Positions 26,489 through 34,760 of a DNA stretch of 64,000 nt are shown here, piece by piece; the stretch's first letter is position 1, and every line of letters begins with the position of its first letter. The notes under the pieces are model-generated. The model worked only from the letters and a program-made list of their open reading frames with translations, ran no database searches and was not told where the DNA came from. The stretch is from Comamonas sp. GTDB taxonomy: Bacteria > Pseudomonadota > Gammaproteobacteria > Burkholderiales > Burkholderiaceae_C. The stretch covers positions 1 through 64,000 of the forward strand of contig JAQVCA010000008.1 of the NCBI GenBank assembly GCA_028690035.1, in the 5' to 3' direction. The position numbers and the translations under genes are program-made.

Positions 26489-26781
26489 GGCGTGTTCTCC
26501 CTGCGGTGTTCTGGAAACTCGCGCTCCAGCAAACCGCGCAGCAAGTCGGCCACGGTCACGCCTTGCGTGAAGGCCGACACCTTGATGCGTGCCCGCATGG
26601 CAGGCGTGATGTCGAGGGTCAGGCGAGCGGTGTAGAGGTCGCCCTTGTTGAGCGCATCCGCGTCGCCCTGGCGAATCCAAGCCTCGGCGTGTGGATTGGC
26701 GGGCGGACGCGCGCCGATGCCGACCCGCTTGGCCGGGCGTTTGCTGTTGGGTGGGTTGCTGTTGTCGCTCATGACGGCCAC
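26485..26781 (-). CDS. ParA-partner ribbon-helix-helix protein
   Basis: The 98-aa protein has a basic, Pro/Asn-rich N-terminus (about 1-45) and a C-terminal RHH-like domain RLTLDITPAMRARIKVSAF...VADLLRGLLEREF (about 49-90). This is the layout of ParG-type centromere-binding partners, which bind near parA with the RHH and stimulate ParA with a flexible tail. It overlaps the parA stop by 13 bases. The partner role is inferred from architecture and position. Confidence 0.75.
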   Translation of the reverse strand: MAVMSDNSNPPNSKRPAKRVGIGARPPANPHAEAWIRQGDADALNKGDLYTARLTLDITPAMRARIKVSAFTQGVTVADLLRGLLEREFPEHRRENTP

Positions 26782-27407
26782 CGCAGCAGCTCATCGACCA
26801 GCGCGGTGATTTCCTGCGCCGCCGCACTATCGGGGGCTGTCTCCCGCGCCAATCGACCCGCAGCCACGCTGTCGGCGAAGACGATGCGCTGGCGCACCTC
26901 GCTGCGCAGCGCTGGCAACGGCTGTTCAGCCAAGGCTTGCCGTGCTTCGCGCCCGATTACCGTGGTGCTGACGCGCCGGTTGATGACAAAGGCCGCGCGT
27001 AGCGCAGGCCGGAACACCTGGGCCTCACGGATCAGCGCCACCATCTCGGCGCTGGCCCACAGGTCGTAGGGGCTGGGTTGTACCGGGATCAGCACCCGTT
27101 CGGCCGCCAGCAGCGCAGAACGCGCCAAGGCGGCGATCCTGGGTGGCCCGTCGATGATGACGTGATCGGCCCGCCTGGCGAGTTCTGGGGCTTCTGGGTG
27201 CAGGGTTTCGCGTGCCAGGCCCACGGCGCTGAACAGCCGGGGCAAGCCCTGCTGGCTTCTACGCTGCGTCCAGTCCAGTGATGACCCTTGCGGGTCGGCA
27301 TCCAGCAGGATGACGTGCTGGCCGCGCAGCGCCAGTTCGCCCGCGATGTGCGTGGCGAGCGTGGTCTTGCCGACGCCGCCTTTTTGGTTGAGCAAGGCAA
27401 CGATCAT
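26769..27407 (-). CDS. parA: ParA-family partition ATPase of the ICE
   Basis: The ATG at 27407 gives a 212-aa small ParA (ParF-like) with deviant Walker A KGGVGKTT at residues 9-16, Walker A' LLDADPQGSSLDW at about 38-50 and Walker B HVIIDGPPRIA near 82. Longer upstream starts precede this conserved N-terminus and are rejected. ParA ATPases segregate DNA; in ICEs they stabilise the excised replicating form. It leads an operon running through the RHH, DUF2840 and traF genes to the relaxase. Confidence 0.92.
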   Translation of the reverse strand: MIVALLNQKGGVGKTTLATHIAGELALRGQHVILLDADPQGSSLDWTQRRSQQGLPRLFSAVGLARETLHPEAPELARRADHVIIDGPPRIAALARSALLAAERVLIPVQPSPYDLWASAEMVALIREAQVFRPALRAAFVINRRVSTTVIGREARQALAEQPLPALRSEVRQRIVFADSVAAGRLARETAPDSAAAQEITALVDELLRWPS

Positions 27408-27613
27408 GGCGCGGCCCTCCAGCTTGGAAGACCGGCATGTTTCTGCCGTGCCGAACGGGATGTTTTTTGCAGTTCTTGCTGGCTGTTTTTCCGGCCTGCG
27501 GTAGTTGTCCACCGCAATGCTGTTTCTCTACTAATAGTTAGAGAATTTAAGTTAGTAATGTTAGAGGGATCGCAAACCCGCGCCGTTACTGGCTTTCCGG
27601 CGTTTTCGTACTG

Positions 27614-27672
27614 CTGATAGCACGATAGGCGTACTCCTGATAGCACGACACCCCTTACTCCTGATAGCACGA
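27614..27672. repeat. Three iterons CTGATAGCACGA upstream of parA / downstream of repA
   Basis: The 12-mer CTGATAGCACGA occurs at 27614-27625, 27637-27648 and 27661-27672, spaced 23 and 24 bases, in an extended context TACTCCTGATAGCACGA. Repeats at about two helical turns beside a replication initiator gene are typical RepA-binding iterons and probably mark an origin for the excised ICE. They could also regulate parA; binding is inferred. Confidence 0.7.
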
Positions 27673-27696
27673 CCCCATCCACAGCTTGTCCCACTG

Positions 27697-28557
27697 TTAT
27701 CCCCGTGCCGTCTGCGGCACGGGCCGGAAGGTCAGCAACTCCATGTCGTCCTCGGGAATCCGCACGATGCCCAGCTCGTACCCCGGCAGCGATTGCCGGG
27801 CGACCAGCGCCCGCAGGTCGTAGGCGAAATCCGAAAACCGCGTGCTGCTGCCCGACTTGCGGTGCAGATGCCGGAAGTCGAACTGCCAGCCGTATTCCTG
27901 CCTGCCGCCATGCTTGCGCACCAGGCGGTACAGCCAGCGCTCGATGCCGCCCGTGAGCCGGAAGTACGCCGGGTCGATGGTCAGCACCAGAGCAGCGTCC
28001 AACACGCCGGCATAGAACCAGTCCGGCAGGATCAACTCGATGCCCAGTGGCGTGCCTCTGGCATCGGCCAGTTCCTTCCATTCGTTGATCCACGAGAAGC
28101 GGTGTAGCCGTCTTCCCGTGGTTTCGCGGATGGACGTGGCTACCGTGGTCGATTGCAGCCGATCCAGCGCGGCCTTGAGACGCTGGTAGTCGCGCAGCGA
28201 CTTGCCGCGCCCGATGAAGCGCAGGATCTCGTAGGGCGTGGCCTGCATCCGCCGGGACGGCTGGATGCCCGCGTCCTTGGCTTCGACGATCTGGCTTGCC
28301 GCCCAAATCAGGATGTCGGCATCCCAGATCGTGGCAATGCCATGCTCCTGCGTGCCTTCCACGCGAATGGTGATGTTGCCGCTGCGAAAGTCGATCGGCG
28401 CGGTGCGCCGCGACTTCGCCAGCGAGAAGAACGGATAGGCCATCAAGTCCTGGGCATCGCGCGGTGCCATGTCCTCGCCCGGCAGAGCGCGGAACAGGTC
28501 GAGCTGTTCGCGCTGCGGCAAGGCGTGCCCTGGTGGGCGGGACATGGCGGTGGCCAC
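27697..28557 (-). CDS. repA: RepA, plasmid-type replication initiator (RPA family)
   Basis: The 286-aa protein matches the RepA/RPA replication initiator family (Pfam RPA): MAYPFFSLAKSRR, IRVEGTQEHGIATIWDADIL, and LYRLVRKHGG in the body. Two starts are possible, GTG 28557 and ATG 28545; neither has a strong ribosome site. Iterons lie directly downstream. This initiator should allow the excised circle to replicate, as proposed for Tn4371-like elements. It follows the HTH gene after 14 bases. Confidence 0.9.
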   Translation of the reverse strand: MATAMSRPPGHALPQREQLDLFRALPGEDMAPRDAQDLMAYPFFSLAKSRRTAPIDFRSGNITIRVEGTQEHGIATIWDADILIWAASQIVEAKDAGIQPSRRMQATPYEILRFIGRGKSLRDYQRLKAALDRLQSTTVATSIRETTGRRLHRFSWINEWKELADARGTPLGIELILPDWFYAGVLDAALVLTIDPAYFRLTGGIERWLYRLVRKHGGRQEYGWQFDFRHLHRKSGSSTRFSDFAYDLRALVARQSLPGYELGIVRIPEDDMELLTFRPVPQTARG

Positions 28558-28571
28558 CGGCGATGCGCCGA

Positions 28572-28853
28572 TCAGCGCGCACGGCTGTCAGCCGAGTGGT
28601 GCTCGGCATATTCAGGATCGGAAGTGGTCTCGAAGCTGCGCGTTTCCGCCCAGGCATCGAGGTCGACCACCGCGTACATGACGCGGCGACCGAACTTGCG
28701 AAACTTCGGGCCACCACCGATGACGCGCTGTTTCTCCAGCGTGCGCGGTGACAGGCGCAGGTAGTCGGCAGCCTCATCGTTGGTGAGATAGCGTTGGGGT
28801 TGTGCGGGTGTGGCAACGGGAGCGGTGGCAGGCCGCAAGGGAGCGGGTCGCAT
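28572..28853 (-). CDS. Helix-turn-helix (HTH_17/excisionase-type) DNA-binding protein
   Basis: The ATG at 28853 has a good GGAGG site 8 bases upstream and gives 93 aa; earlier starts in the same frame are less favoured. The HTH is RYLTNDEAADYLRLSPRTLEK followed by GGGPKFRKFGRRVMYAVVDLDAW, the AlpA/MerR-like wing of excisionase-type proteins. It lies just upstream of repA on the same strand and may regulate repA or act in excision; this is inferred. Confidence 0.88.
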   Translation of the reverse strand: MRPAPLRPATAPVATPAQPQRYLTNDEAADYLRLSPRTLEKQRVIGGGPKFRKFGRRVMYAVVDLDAWAETRSFETTSDPEYAEHHSADSRAR

Positions 28854-28928
28854 GGGATGTACCTCCATCAAGCCCGGCCACACAGCGCAGCCGGATAGAG
28901 GCAGTCTCAAGAAACTTGAGGCTCTTGC

Positions 28929-29732
28929 TCAGGGACGTTCTGCTGCGGATGCGAAACGTCCCCCCTCATGCGAAGTGACAACCGGAAGCTTTGCCAGACG
29001 GCGATAACCGCCGCGCATCAGCCCATCGCCACGGCGCACCAGCCGCCGCACGCGGGCGCGCAGAGCGCTGTCGGCGTGCCAGTCGGCGGCAACAGCATCC
29101 ACACCAAACAGCCCTTCGGCCACCTCCCGCAATGACGCACCCGCCAGGGTTGCGTCCAGCGCCTGCAGCGTGTGCAGTTCCAGCAATGCAGACAGCGGCG
29201 GACGTGGCCGGACGGTCGCCGCAGGTACGGCACCGGCGGCGGCGATCTTGTTCAATTCGCTCGCCAGGGCCGCATAGCGCTCGCAAGGCGCGGCGCAGGC
29301 TCGGATGGCATAGGCGTAAGCCATGCCATCAGCCAAGCCTGGTGCGAGCACGAAGCGCAGGCAGCAGCCGGGCCAGCGCGCCACCAGCACCAGGCGCTTG
29401 CCGTCATGGATCAGGTGTTTGTGGCCCGGCAGCTTCCAGAACTCAAAGCACAGGGCATCAGGCGGTGGATCGGCATCCGGGTAGAGCTGCACCACGGCAT
29501 CGTGATCGGGGAACCAGGCCGGGTGCGCGTCCCGCGCATCCAGCGTGGGATCTTCCAGCAGGCGCAGCCCCCAATGCCCGGCGGCATCCGGTTGGCGACG
29601 ATGGCGCAGCCAATCGTGCCGATAGTCTGGATGACGGCGCAGGTACTCCCAGGCCAGCGCCGGGCCATCCAGGTGCAGAACGTAGAGATAGGCCGCCGTG
29701 GCATACCACGGCTCGGCACTGCGATCAGCCAT
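28929..29732 (-). CDS. DUF2285/DUF6499-type ICE protein
   Basis: The 267-aa protein has an N-terminal WEYLRRHPDYRHDWL segment typical of the DUF6499-like domain. A C-terminal DUF2285 region follows (RPPLSALLELHTLQALDATLAGASLREVAEGLFG split at residues 180-215), and an Arg-rich end resembles an HTH. The family is confined to proteobacterial ICEs and has no proven role; DNA binding is plausible. It precedes the HTH-repA pair on the same strand. Confidence 0.87.
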   Translation of the reverse strand: MADRSAEPWYATAAYLYVLHLDGPALAWEYLRRHPDYRHDWLRHRRQPDAAGHWGLRLLEDPTLDARDAHPAWFPDHDAVVQLYPDADPPPDALCFEFWKLPGHKHLIHDGKRLVLVARWPGCCLRFVLAPGLADGMAYAYAIRACAAPCERYAALASELNKIAAAGAVPAATVRPRPPLSALLELHTLQALDATLAGASLREVAEGLFGVDAVAADWHADSALRARVRRLVRRGDGLMRGGYRRLAKLPVVTSHEGGRFASAAERP

Positions 29733-30053
29733 ACGGCAACCTCCCTGTGCTGGGGGTGCGTCGCCACGGCGAAACGGCGTGCTACGAGGCCATCGTCAAA
29801 ACGTCATGGGTGAAGCGTAAACTGGCAGTGTCAAGACCGATGAACTCCGATGCGTTGCTGAAATCGTCCGAGTGCGACGGCGGCAACGCTCTCCAATGGC
29901 ATGCCGCGTCGGTCAGCTTGCCACAGCCCGCGCCAGGCATCATGACCGTTTCGATCTGGCACGCACCGCTTCGGTGCAACACTGCCGATTCAGACCGAAC
30001 GGGTCACAGACCAGACCGAAATAGACACAGTGCGCCCCGCTTGGCGGTGGCGC
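29733..30053. other. Intergenic region
   Basis: About 320 bases between the DUF2285 and DUF2958 genes. I see no gene here. It may hold the promoter of the DUF2285-HTH-repA unit. Confidence 0.3.
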
Positions 30054-30401
30054 TCAATCGGTGATCGAGCCGTTGTCTTCGGCCAGTCGCAGGTATTCCG
30101 ACAACCGCCGCAGCGGCTGGAAGTAGCGATCCCGCATCACGGGCTGCTGGCGCGGCCCGACGATGGCAGCCAGGTCGGACAGCTTCACCGTTCCCAGTGC
30201 AGGCATGCCAATCCCCAAGTCGATCAGGCCGTGGGCAGTATCGCCATCGGCGGGGTCGAGCGAAGCCAGCAGCCAAGTGGCATGCGCATCTGGCGTAAAC
30301 AGGCGCACCACAGGCATCGGATCGGTGTCCTGCCCGGCGGCGCGGGCGTGGCCGTTGGCCAGCAGGCACATGCGCTCGTCGGTGGTGATGAGCGTGGTCA
30401 T
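30054..30401 (-). CDS. DUF2958 family protein
   Basis: The ATG at 30401 gives 115 aa starting MTTLITTDERMCLLANG, followed by VVRLFTPDAHATWLLASLDP and GTVKLSDLAAIVGP, the standard DUF2958 motifs. This small soluble family occurs in plasmids and ICEs; function is unknown. An in-frame extension to 30503 adds residues unlike the family and is rejected. Confidence 0.9.
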   Translation of the reverse strand: MTTLITTDERMCLLANGHARAAGQDTDPMPVVRLFTPDAHATWLLASLDPADGDTAHGLIDLGIGMPALGTVKLSDLAAIVGPRQQPVMRDRYFQPLRRLSEYLRLAEDNGSITD

Positions 30402-30666
30402 GGCTGTACGTCCACGGACTTGCGGAGCAGCAGAGGCGCTTTCACGCATTCCAACGAAAGCACCAATGTGCAATCCCACGTATCCGCAGAGACGTAGAGG
30501 CACGAAGGCACATGCACGTATGTCAGGAAAGACACGGATCAGGCTCTCCGCTTTTGAAGAAAGCCGCCGATGCGGATTTCAGTAAAGGCACAAAAACAGG
30601 TGAGATTGGATGAATGAGTTAAATATAACGTGGTTTTAATTGTGCTGCGAATCGACGCTTCTGTCT

Positions 30667-30957
30667 ATGCAGAAGCGAACCGTCCAGCGCGGCCGACCGG
30701 CCGGCTCCACCACCTTCGACGCCGAGCTGGCCCAGGCCTTCGGCGCGGCGGTGCGTGCGCTGCGCACGGAACGCGGCATCGCCCAGGAAACGCTGGCCAA
30801 CCTGGCCGGCGTCGAGCGTTCCCATATGGGCAAAGTCGAACGCGGCGAGCACCAACCTACGCTGTCGCTCATCATCAAGATCGCTGGCGCGCTTGAATGC
30901 AGCTCGGCCGTGCTGATGAGGAGGACAGAAGAGTTACTGGGAGTAGTCAAGTCGTAG
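30667..30957 (+). CDS. XRE-family helix-turn-helix regulator
   Basis: The ATG at 30667 gives 96 aa with a Cro/C1-type HTH: AFGAAVRALRTERGIAQETLANLAGVERSHMG... (residues 22-50, split) ending GEHQPTLSLIIKIAGALE. It lies 34 bases before the HNH endonuclease gene on the same strand, opposite to the ICE backbone. It probably regulates itself and that neighbour, like a restriction-modification controller protein; this is inference. Confidence 0.9.
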   Translation: MQKRTVQRGRPAGSTTFDAELAQAFGAAVRALRTERGIAQETLANLAGVERSHMGKVERGEHQPTLSLIIKIAGALECSSAVLMRRTEELLGVVKS

Positions 30958-30991
30958 CCGCCGAAGCGCTGCTTTTTGATCGGGAGTGTTC

Positions 30992-32128
30992 ATGAAAAAA
31001 TGTTGGCTTTGCTCCAACCCATTGGAGGGCAATCACCGAACGGGTGAGCACATCATTCCCAGTGCAATAGGTGGGCGCAAGGAAGTCCACGATTTCATCT
31101 GTAGGAGTTGCAATAGCACACGAGGCGACGCATGGGAGGCTGAACTCGCAAGACAGTTTCTCTGGTTTTCGAGTGCAGCCGGAGTCAAACGCGGTCGAGG
31201 CGGCACACACCCAGACTTCAAAGTGGAAACAGCATCGGGAGAAAAGCTAAGGCTTAGGGCTGACTCTGTATTGGTACCCGATGGGCACGATATATCTACC
31301 GAAGAGTCAGGCAACAGGATAGAAGTTGCCATTCGCGCAAATGATCCAAGAACCATAAAGAACTTGCTCAAAAAGATTGCTGTCGATCACCCAGAATTCG
31401 ATTTCAAGAACGCCACTACCCACTCTGAACAAGTAGACAGCTACTTGGACGAACCGCTCTGCATGAATTTCCGCTACGGTGGCCCGGCAGCGGGAAGGTC
31501 TATGGTCAAGTCGTGCCTGGCCCTCTTGTCTGAGGTTGACCATATTGAAACGAGCAACTGCGTTCGGGCACTGGCTTACCTATTAGATCCGAGCCTGGAT
31601 GCCCCAAGCCCCTGTTACTTCTTCTTCGATGCTGATCTGGTTGAGAACCGACCACAGAATCACCTTTTCCACTGTGTTTCCGTGGTTGGTCAGCCACAGG
31701 AAGGACGAATCCTCGGATATGTAGAACTCTTCAATTTTGCAAGGCTCCTTATTCTTATCGCTGATGAGTACAGTGGCCCGGATTTTCAAGAGACCTATGC
31801 CATTGATCCCGTCGAGGGGAAAATGCTGGATTTAGCCATTGATTTCAGCCTTGTGGGCCGCTTGGATGACTTGCCAAAAATAGCGAGCGAGCCACCAAAG
31901 ATGTACCTTGAGGCTTTTCAGCATACTGGTAATCTTGTTCAGGACCTTAACGATGATCGAGTCAGAACGCTGGCGATATCGAAGGCCAGGGAGGGTGCGT
32001 TGAAAGCACTGGGCTTGGCCCCGTCGGCGGAAGAAGTACCCCCTGAATTGAAAGACGAATGGATTCGCCTATTTATGCAGAATCTCAGGCCATACATCGA
32101 ATCAACAATTAGAAGGGCAGCGCCATAA
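30992..32128 (+). CDS. HNH endonuclease-like protein with uncharacterised C-terminal domain
   Basis: The ATG at 30992 (GGGAG six bases upstream) gives 378 aa. The N-terminus is a zinc-HNH finger: Cys4-x2-Cys7, Glu19-His20 in TGEHIIPSAIGG, and Cys37-x2-Cys40-Asn41. The remaining 320 residues contain no domain that I recognise. HNH proteins of this type cleave DNA or RNA in defence or recombination. The gene is less GC-rich than the ICE backbone and sits with an XRE regulator between DUF2958 and DUF736, so it was probably inserted as a unit. Substrate and role are unknown. Confidence 0.75.
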   Translation: MKKCWLCSNPLEGNHRTGEHIIPSAIGGRKEVHDFICRSCNSTRGDAWEAELARQFLWFSSAAGVKRGRGGTHPDFKVETASGEKLRLRADSVLVPDGHDISTEESGNRIEVAIRANDPRTIKNLLKKIAVDHPEFDFKNATTHSEQVDSYLDEPLCMNFRYGGPAAGRSMVKSCLALLSEVDHIETSNCVRALAYLLDPSLDAPSPCYFFFDADLVENRPQNHLFHCVSVVGQPQEGRILGYVELFNFARLLILIADEYSGPDFQETYAIDPVEGKMLDLAIDFSLVGRLDDLPKIASEPPKMYLEAFQHTGNLVQDLNDDRVRTLAISKAREGALKALGLAPSAEEVPPELKDEWIRLFMQNLRPYIESTIRRAAP

Positions 32129-32436
32129 CCCAGCTGTTCCCGCGGAAGCAAGCGGAGCGCGCAGCGCTGCAGGTGCGAAGGCGTGAGGGATTGAAGCCGG
32201 ATGGACATGACGCCATTGGCGGCACGGGGCGCAGCCCGAAAGCCCGGCGGCGCATCGCGCCGACACGCCATGATGCTGTTTTTGCTGCCACGGGCTTCGA
32301 GCCATTCGACCATCACCGATGCGATGCCGGCCCTGGACATGCAGGGCATGAGACAACCGCCGAAACCATGTGCGTGCGGCGCTGCGATCAGCAGCATCGC
32401 GCCCCGCCGCAAGGGACGGGGCGCGGTGGGCGGCCG
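32129..32436. other. Intergenic region containing a dispersed repeat
   Basis: About 308 bases between convergent HNH and DUF736 genes. No gene is visible. It includes copy 1 of a 95-base repeat at 32175-32269 (copy 2 at 33312-33406). Confidence 0.5.
32175..32269 (+). repeat. 95-base dispersed repeat, copy 1
   Basis: This stretch begins GCGAAGGCGTGAGGGATTGA and ends GCGCCGACACGCC. It recurs at 33312-33406 with the same length and only a handful of base changes. A shorter, more diverged relative can be seen around 43745-43815. Such GC-rich repeats are known in Gammaproteobacteria/Betaproteobacteria ICEs; function unknown. Confidence 0.75.
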
Positions 32437-32751
32437 TCAGGCCGCCTTGGGCTTGCTGCGCGACCAGATCAGGTCGTGCGTGCCGTCCTCGTTCTCGATC
32501 AGGCGGGCATAGACCGTCGCCGGGAACGAAGGATCGTCCAGGGATACGGACAAGTAGGGCCGTCCGGCTTCGCTGGTCTTCTTCCACGCCGCGCCGATGT
32601 CGTGGCCGGCCGCCTGAAGGCGGAAGTCGGGGGCGCTTTCGTTCTCGCCCTTGGCGTTGGCAACCAGCTTGACCTTGACGTTGAGGGTCAGGGTGCGAAG
32701 CGTGCCGGTGAAGCCGTCTTTCTCTGCGGTGAAGGTGCCGATGTTTGCCAT
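32437..32751 (-). CDS. DUF736 family protein
   Basis: The ATG at 32751 gives a 104-aa protein with DUF736 features: MANIGTFTAEKDGFTGTLRT, then DFRLQAAGHDIGAAWKKTS and YLSVSLDDPSFPATVYARL. The family is widespread in plasmids and ICEs; it may have an OB-like fold but no function is proved. A longer in-frame start upstream is rejected because the family starts at this Met. A long untranslated region lies upstream. Confidence 0.92.
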   Translation of the reverse strand: MANIGTFTAEKDGFTGTLRTLTLNVKVKLVANAKGENESAPDFRLQAAGHDIGAAWKKTSEAGRPYLSVSLDDPSFPATVYARLIENEDGTHDLIWSRSKPKAA

Positions 32752-32868
32752 GATGAATTTCCTTTCGGTTGAACAGGGTTCGCGCCCATCGCGTCCTGTT
32801 GTGATCCGACCGGCGGGGGACGGGCTGGCTGCACCGCTTGCGGGCGCAACGTAGTGGAGCGCCTGGAA

Positions 32869-32924
32869 GCGGAAACAATTTGTCCCGCGAGGAATGCGCG
32901 TAGCGCAGGGGAAATTGTTTTCGC
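32869..32924. repeat. Imperfect inverted repeat GCGGAAACAATTT / AAATTGTTTTCGC
   Basis: The arms (32869-32886 and 32907-32924) share GGAAACAATTT and its complement with about one mismatch, separated by about 20 GC-rich bases. It lies about 120 bases upstream of the DUF736 start. It could be an operator, a transcript hairpin or a replication-related structure. Confidence 0.5.
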
Positions 32925-33311
32925 TGGAAGGTTGCAGCAAGCCCGGCCACCGCCAGGATTCACAAACAGACAGGACGCCTTGGGCCGACCCGCTCCGAAA
33001 GGAACATGGCCGACTCGGCTCCCCGCGTGACGGCTTCACCGGCTTGCGTCCTGGCACGGGCAAGGACAACGCCCAACGACAAAGTGAAAGCGTCCCTGAC
33101 GTAGCAGGCGGCGTCTTGCCCGAGGCGTGGCGTGGAAGCTCCATTGCAAGGCCCGGCGGCGTGTCGGTGAACCGTCCTTCGTGACGTACAGGCGACGAAC
33201 TGCCAGCGTCGAGGACGGCACGCTTTCGTGCAACCTGCGGCAGCAAGCCGGGGCGTAGGCCCACAATCCCTGCCCAGGCGGCGGGACGCTCACTTCACCG
33301 CAAGCGCAGGC

Positions 33312-33406
33312 GCGAAGGCGTGAGGGATTGAAGCCGAATGGACATGGCGCCATTGGCGGCATGGGGCGTAGCCCGAAAGCCCGGCGGCGCGTAGCGCCGA
33401 CACGCC
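33312..33406 (+). repeat. 95-base dispersed repeat, copy 2
   Basis: Second copy of the repeat at 32175-32269, in the same orientation, ending 33 bases before the MarR operator palindrome. Confidence 0.75.
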
Positions 33407-33430
33407 CTGTACGACTTCCAACATATCATA

Positions 33431-33459
33431 TATAATTAGCCACCATACTATATGGTGGC
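33431..33459 (+). promoter_or_regulatory. MarR promoter -10 and palindromic operator
   Basis: TATAAT at 33431-33436 is immediately followed by the palindrome GCCACCATA-CTA-TATGGTGGC (33439-33459, 9-bp perfect arms). Lying between the -10 and the MarR start, it is well placed for autorepression by the encoded MarR protein. Binding is inferred. Confidence 0.7.
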
Positions 33460-33466
33460 GACAATC

Positions 33467-33973
33467 ATGGTTTTGGAACAGAAGTACCAGGCACTGCTAC
33501 AGGAAGCGCAGCGGCGGCAACTCCCCGACGTGGCAGGCATCCGCCTGTGTTTCCAAACCCTGTCTCTAGCATCAAAGATCGACCGCGATTGCGCGGCGCT
33601 GCTGGCCCCACATGGTCTCTCCGAAGGCCGCTTCGTACTGCTCTTTCTACTCGATGCGGCCAGCGAAGGGCTGGCCCCCAATGCGTTGGCCGAACAGGCA
33701 GGCGTCACCCGCGCTACCGTGACGGGCCTGCTCGATGGCCTGGAGCGCGAAGCCCTGATCGAGCGCCGCGCCGACGCCAGCGACCGCCGCGCCCTGCGCA
33801 TCCGGCTAACCCGCAAAGGTAAACAGGTCGCCAGGAAGGTCTTCGACCAGCATGGTCGTTGGATCGCTGGCTTGTTCGGCAATCTGTCCGCCTCTGAGCG
33901 CGAGCAACTGGCCGGTCTGCTTGACAAGGTAGCGGGCAACGTCGGTACGTCCTGCAAGCGGACACGCCAATGA
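33467..33973 (+). CDS. MarR-family transcriptional regulator
   Basis: ATG 33467 gives 168 aa; ATG 33452 would add five residues but overlaps the palindromic operator. The winged HTH is clear: GLAPNALAEQAGVTRATVTGLLDGLE at about 65-90 and the wing RRADASDRRALRIRLTRKG. MarR proteins are dimeric repressors responding to small ligands or oxidants. Its stop overlaps the next gene by 4 bases, so it is translated with the AlkD-like gene. Confidence 0.9.
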   Translation: MVLEQKYQALLQEAQRRQLPDVAGIRLCFQTLSLASKIDRDCAALLAPHGLSEGRFVLLFLLDAASEGLAPNALAEQAGVTRATVTGLLDGLEREALIERRADASDRRALRIRLTRKGKQVARKVFDQHGRWIAGLFGNLSASEREQLAGLLDKVAGNVGTSCKRTRQ

Positions 33974-34746
33974 ACGCGGCGACTCAACGCAAAGGTGCCA
34001 CCCGCGCCGCCGACATCCCTGCAGACGTGCTGCATGCCCTGTCGCACGGCGAATTGCAAAGCGCCACATTGGCCGAAGGACTGGCGCTCGATCAGGCTCG
34101 GCTTCTGCGCACGGTGTTCCCGCAACTGTCCCGTCACACCGTGCAGCGCACGGATGCCGCCTGCCAGTTTGGCATTCTCAAACGCATGGCCGGCATCGGG
34201 GCCGCACTGCTGGAAGAATTGGGCAACGATGGCATCACGCAATGCCAAGGCCATGCCTCGGACACCGTGCGCGGCTGGGCCTGCTTCATGATTGGCTCCC
34301 AAGCCGGGCTATCGCTGCCGCGCCGGCTGGCCGCCATTCGCCCCTTGGCCGATGACGCACATTTCGGCGTGCGCGAATGGGCCTGGATGGCCATTCGCCC
34401 TCATTTGGCTGAGGATCTGGACGATGCCATCGCGCATTTGACGAAGTGGACAACCGAACCCTCCGAACGTTTGCGCCGCTTCGCCAGCGAAGCCTTGCGG
34501 CCGCGCGGCGTGTGGTGTGCCCACATTGCGGCGTTCAAACAGCAACCGGAACGGGCGCTGCCGGTTCTCTCGCCGTTGCGCGCCGACCTATCCGTCTATG
34601 TGCAGGATTCGGTGGCCAACTGGCTCAATGACGCTGGCAAGGATCGCCCCGATTGGGTGCGCGAGCTATGCGCGCAATGGCTGCAAGGCCATCCCACCGC
34701 CGCCACCCATCGCATCTGCCAGCGCGCCCTGCGCAACCTGAAATGA
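33970..34746 (+). CDS. DNA alkylation repair (AlkD/HEAT-repeat) family protein
   Basis: The 258-aa protein is helical with repeated HEAT-like units and motifs VFPQLSRHTVQRTDAACQFG, SDTVRGWACFMIG and HFGVREWAWMAIRPH. The last of these (V/A-R-E-W-x-W) is typical of the AlkD-like DNA alkylation repair family. AlkD glycosylases remove bulky cationic alkylated bases without base flipping. Whether catalytic residues are complete cannot be decided here. It overlaps MarR by 4 bases and is followed by the DUF6616 gene after 14 bases. Confidence 0.8.
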   Translation: MNAATQRKGATRAADIPADVLHALSHGELQSATLAEGLALDQARLLRTVFPQLSRHTVQRTDAACQFGILKRMAGIGAALLEELGNDGITQCQGHASDTVRGWACFMIGSQAGLSLPRRLAAIRPLADDAHFGVREWAWMAIRPHLAEDLDDAIAHLTKWTTEPSERLRRFASEALRPRGVWCAHIAAFKQQPERALPVLSPLRADLSVYVQDSVANWLNDAGKDRPDWVRELCAQWLQGHPTAATHRICQRALRNLK

Positions 34747-34760
34747 AGGAGCACTCTGCC

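Larger units (their letters stand above)
32752..33438. other. Long non-coding region with inverted and direct repeats
   Basis: Nearly 690 bases without a convincing gene separate DUF736 from the MarR gene. It contains an imperfect inverted repeat at 32869-32886 and 32907-32924, and copy 2 of the 95-base repeat at 33312-33406. The DUF736 promoter must lie here. A small RNA or single-strand origin is possible but unproven. Confidence 0.5.

Noticed and set aside
27614-27672. Repeats considered as a CRISPR array
   Set aside because: Only three 12-base units with about 11-base spacers beside repA and no cas genes; iterons are the better explanation.
33452-33466. Upstream ATG of the MarR gene as start
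   Set aside because: It lies inside the palindromic operator; ATG 33467 has a GGTGG ribosome-like site at proper distance.
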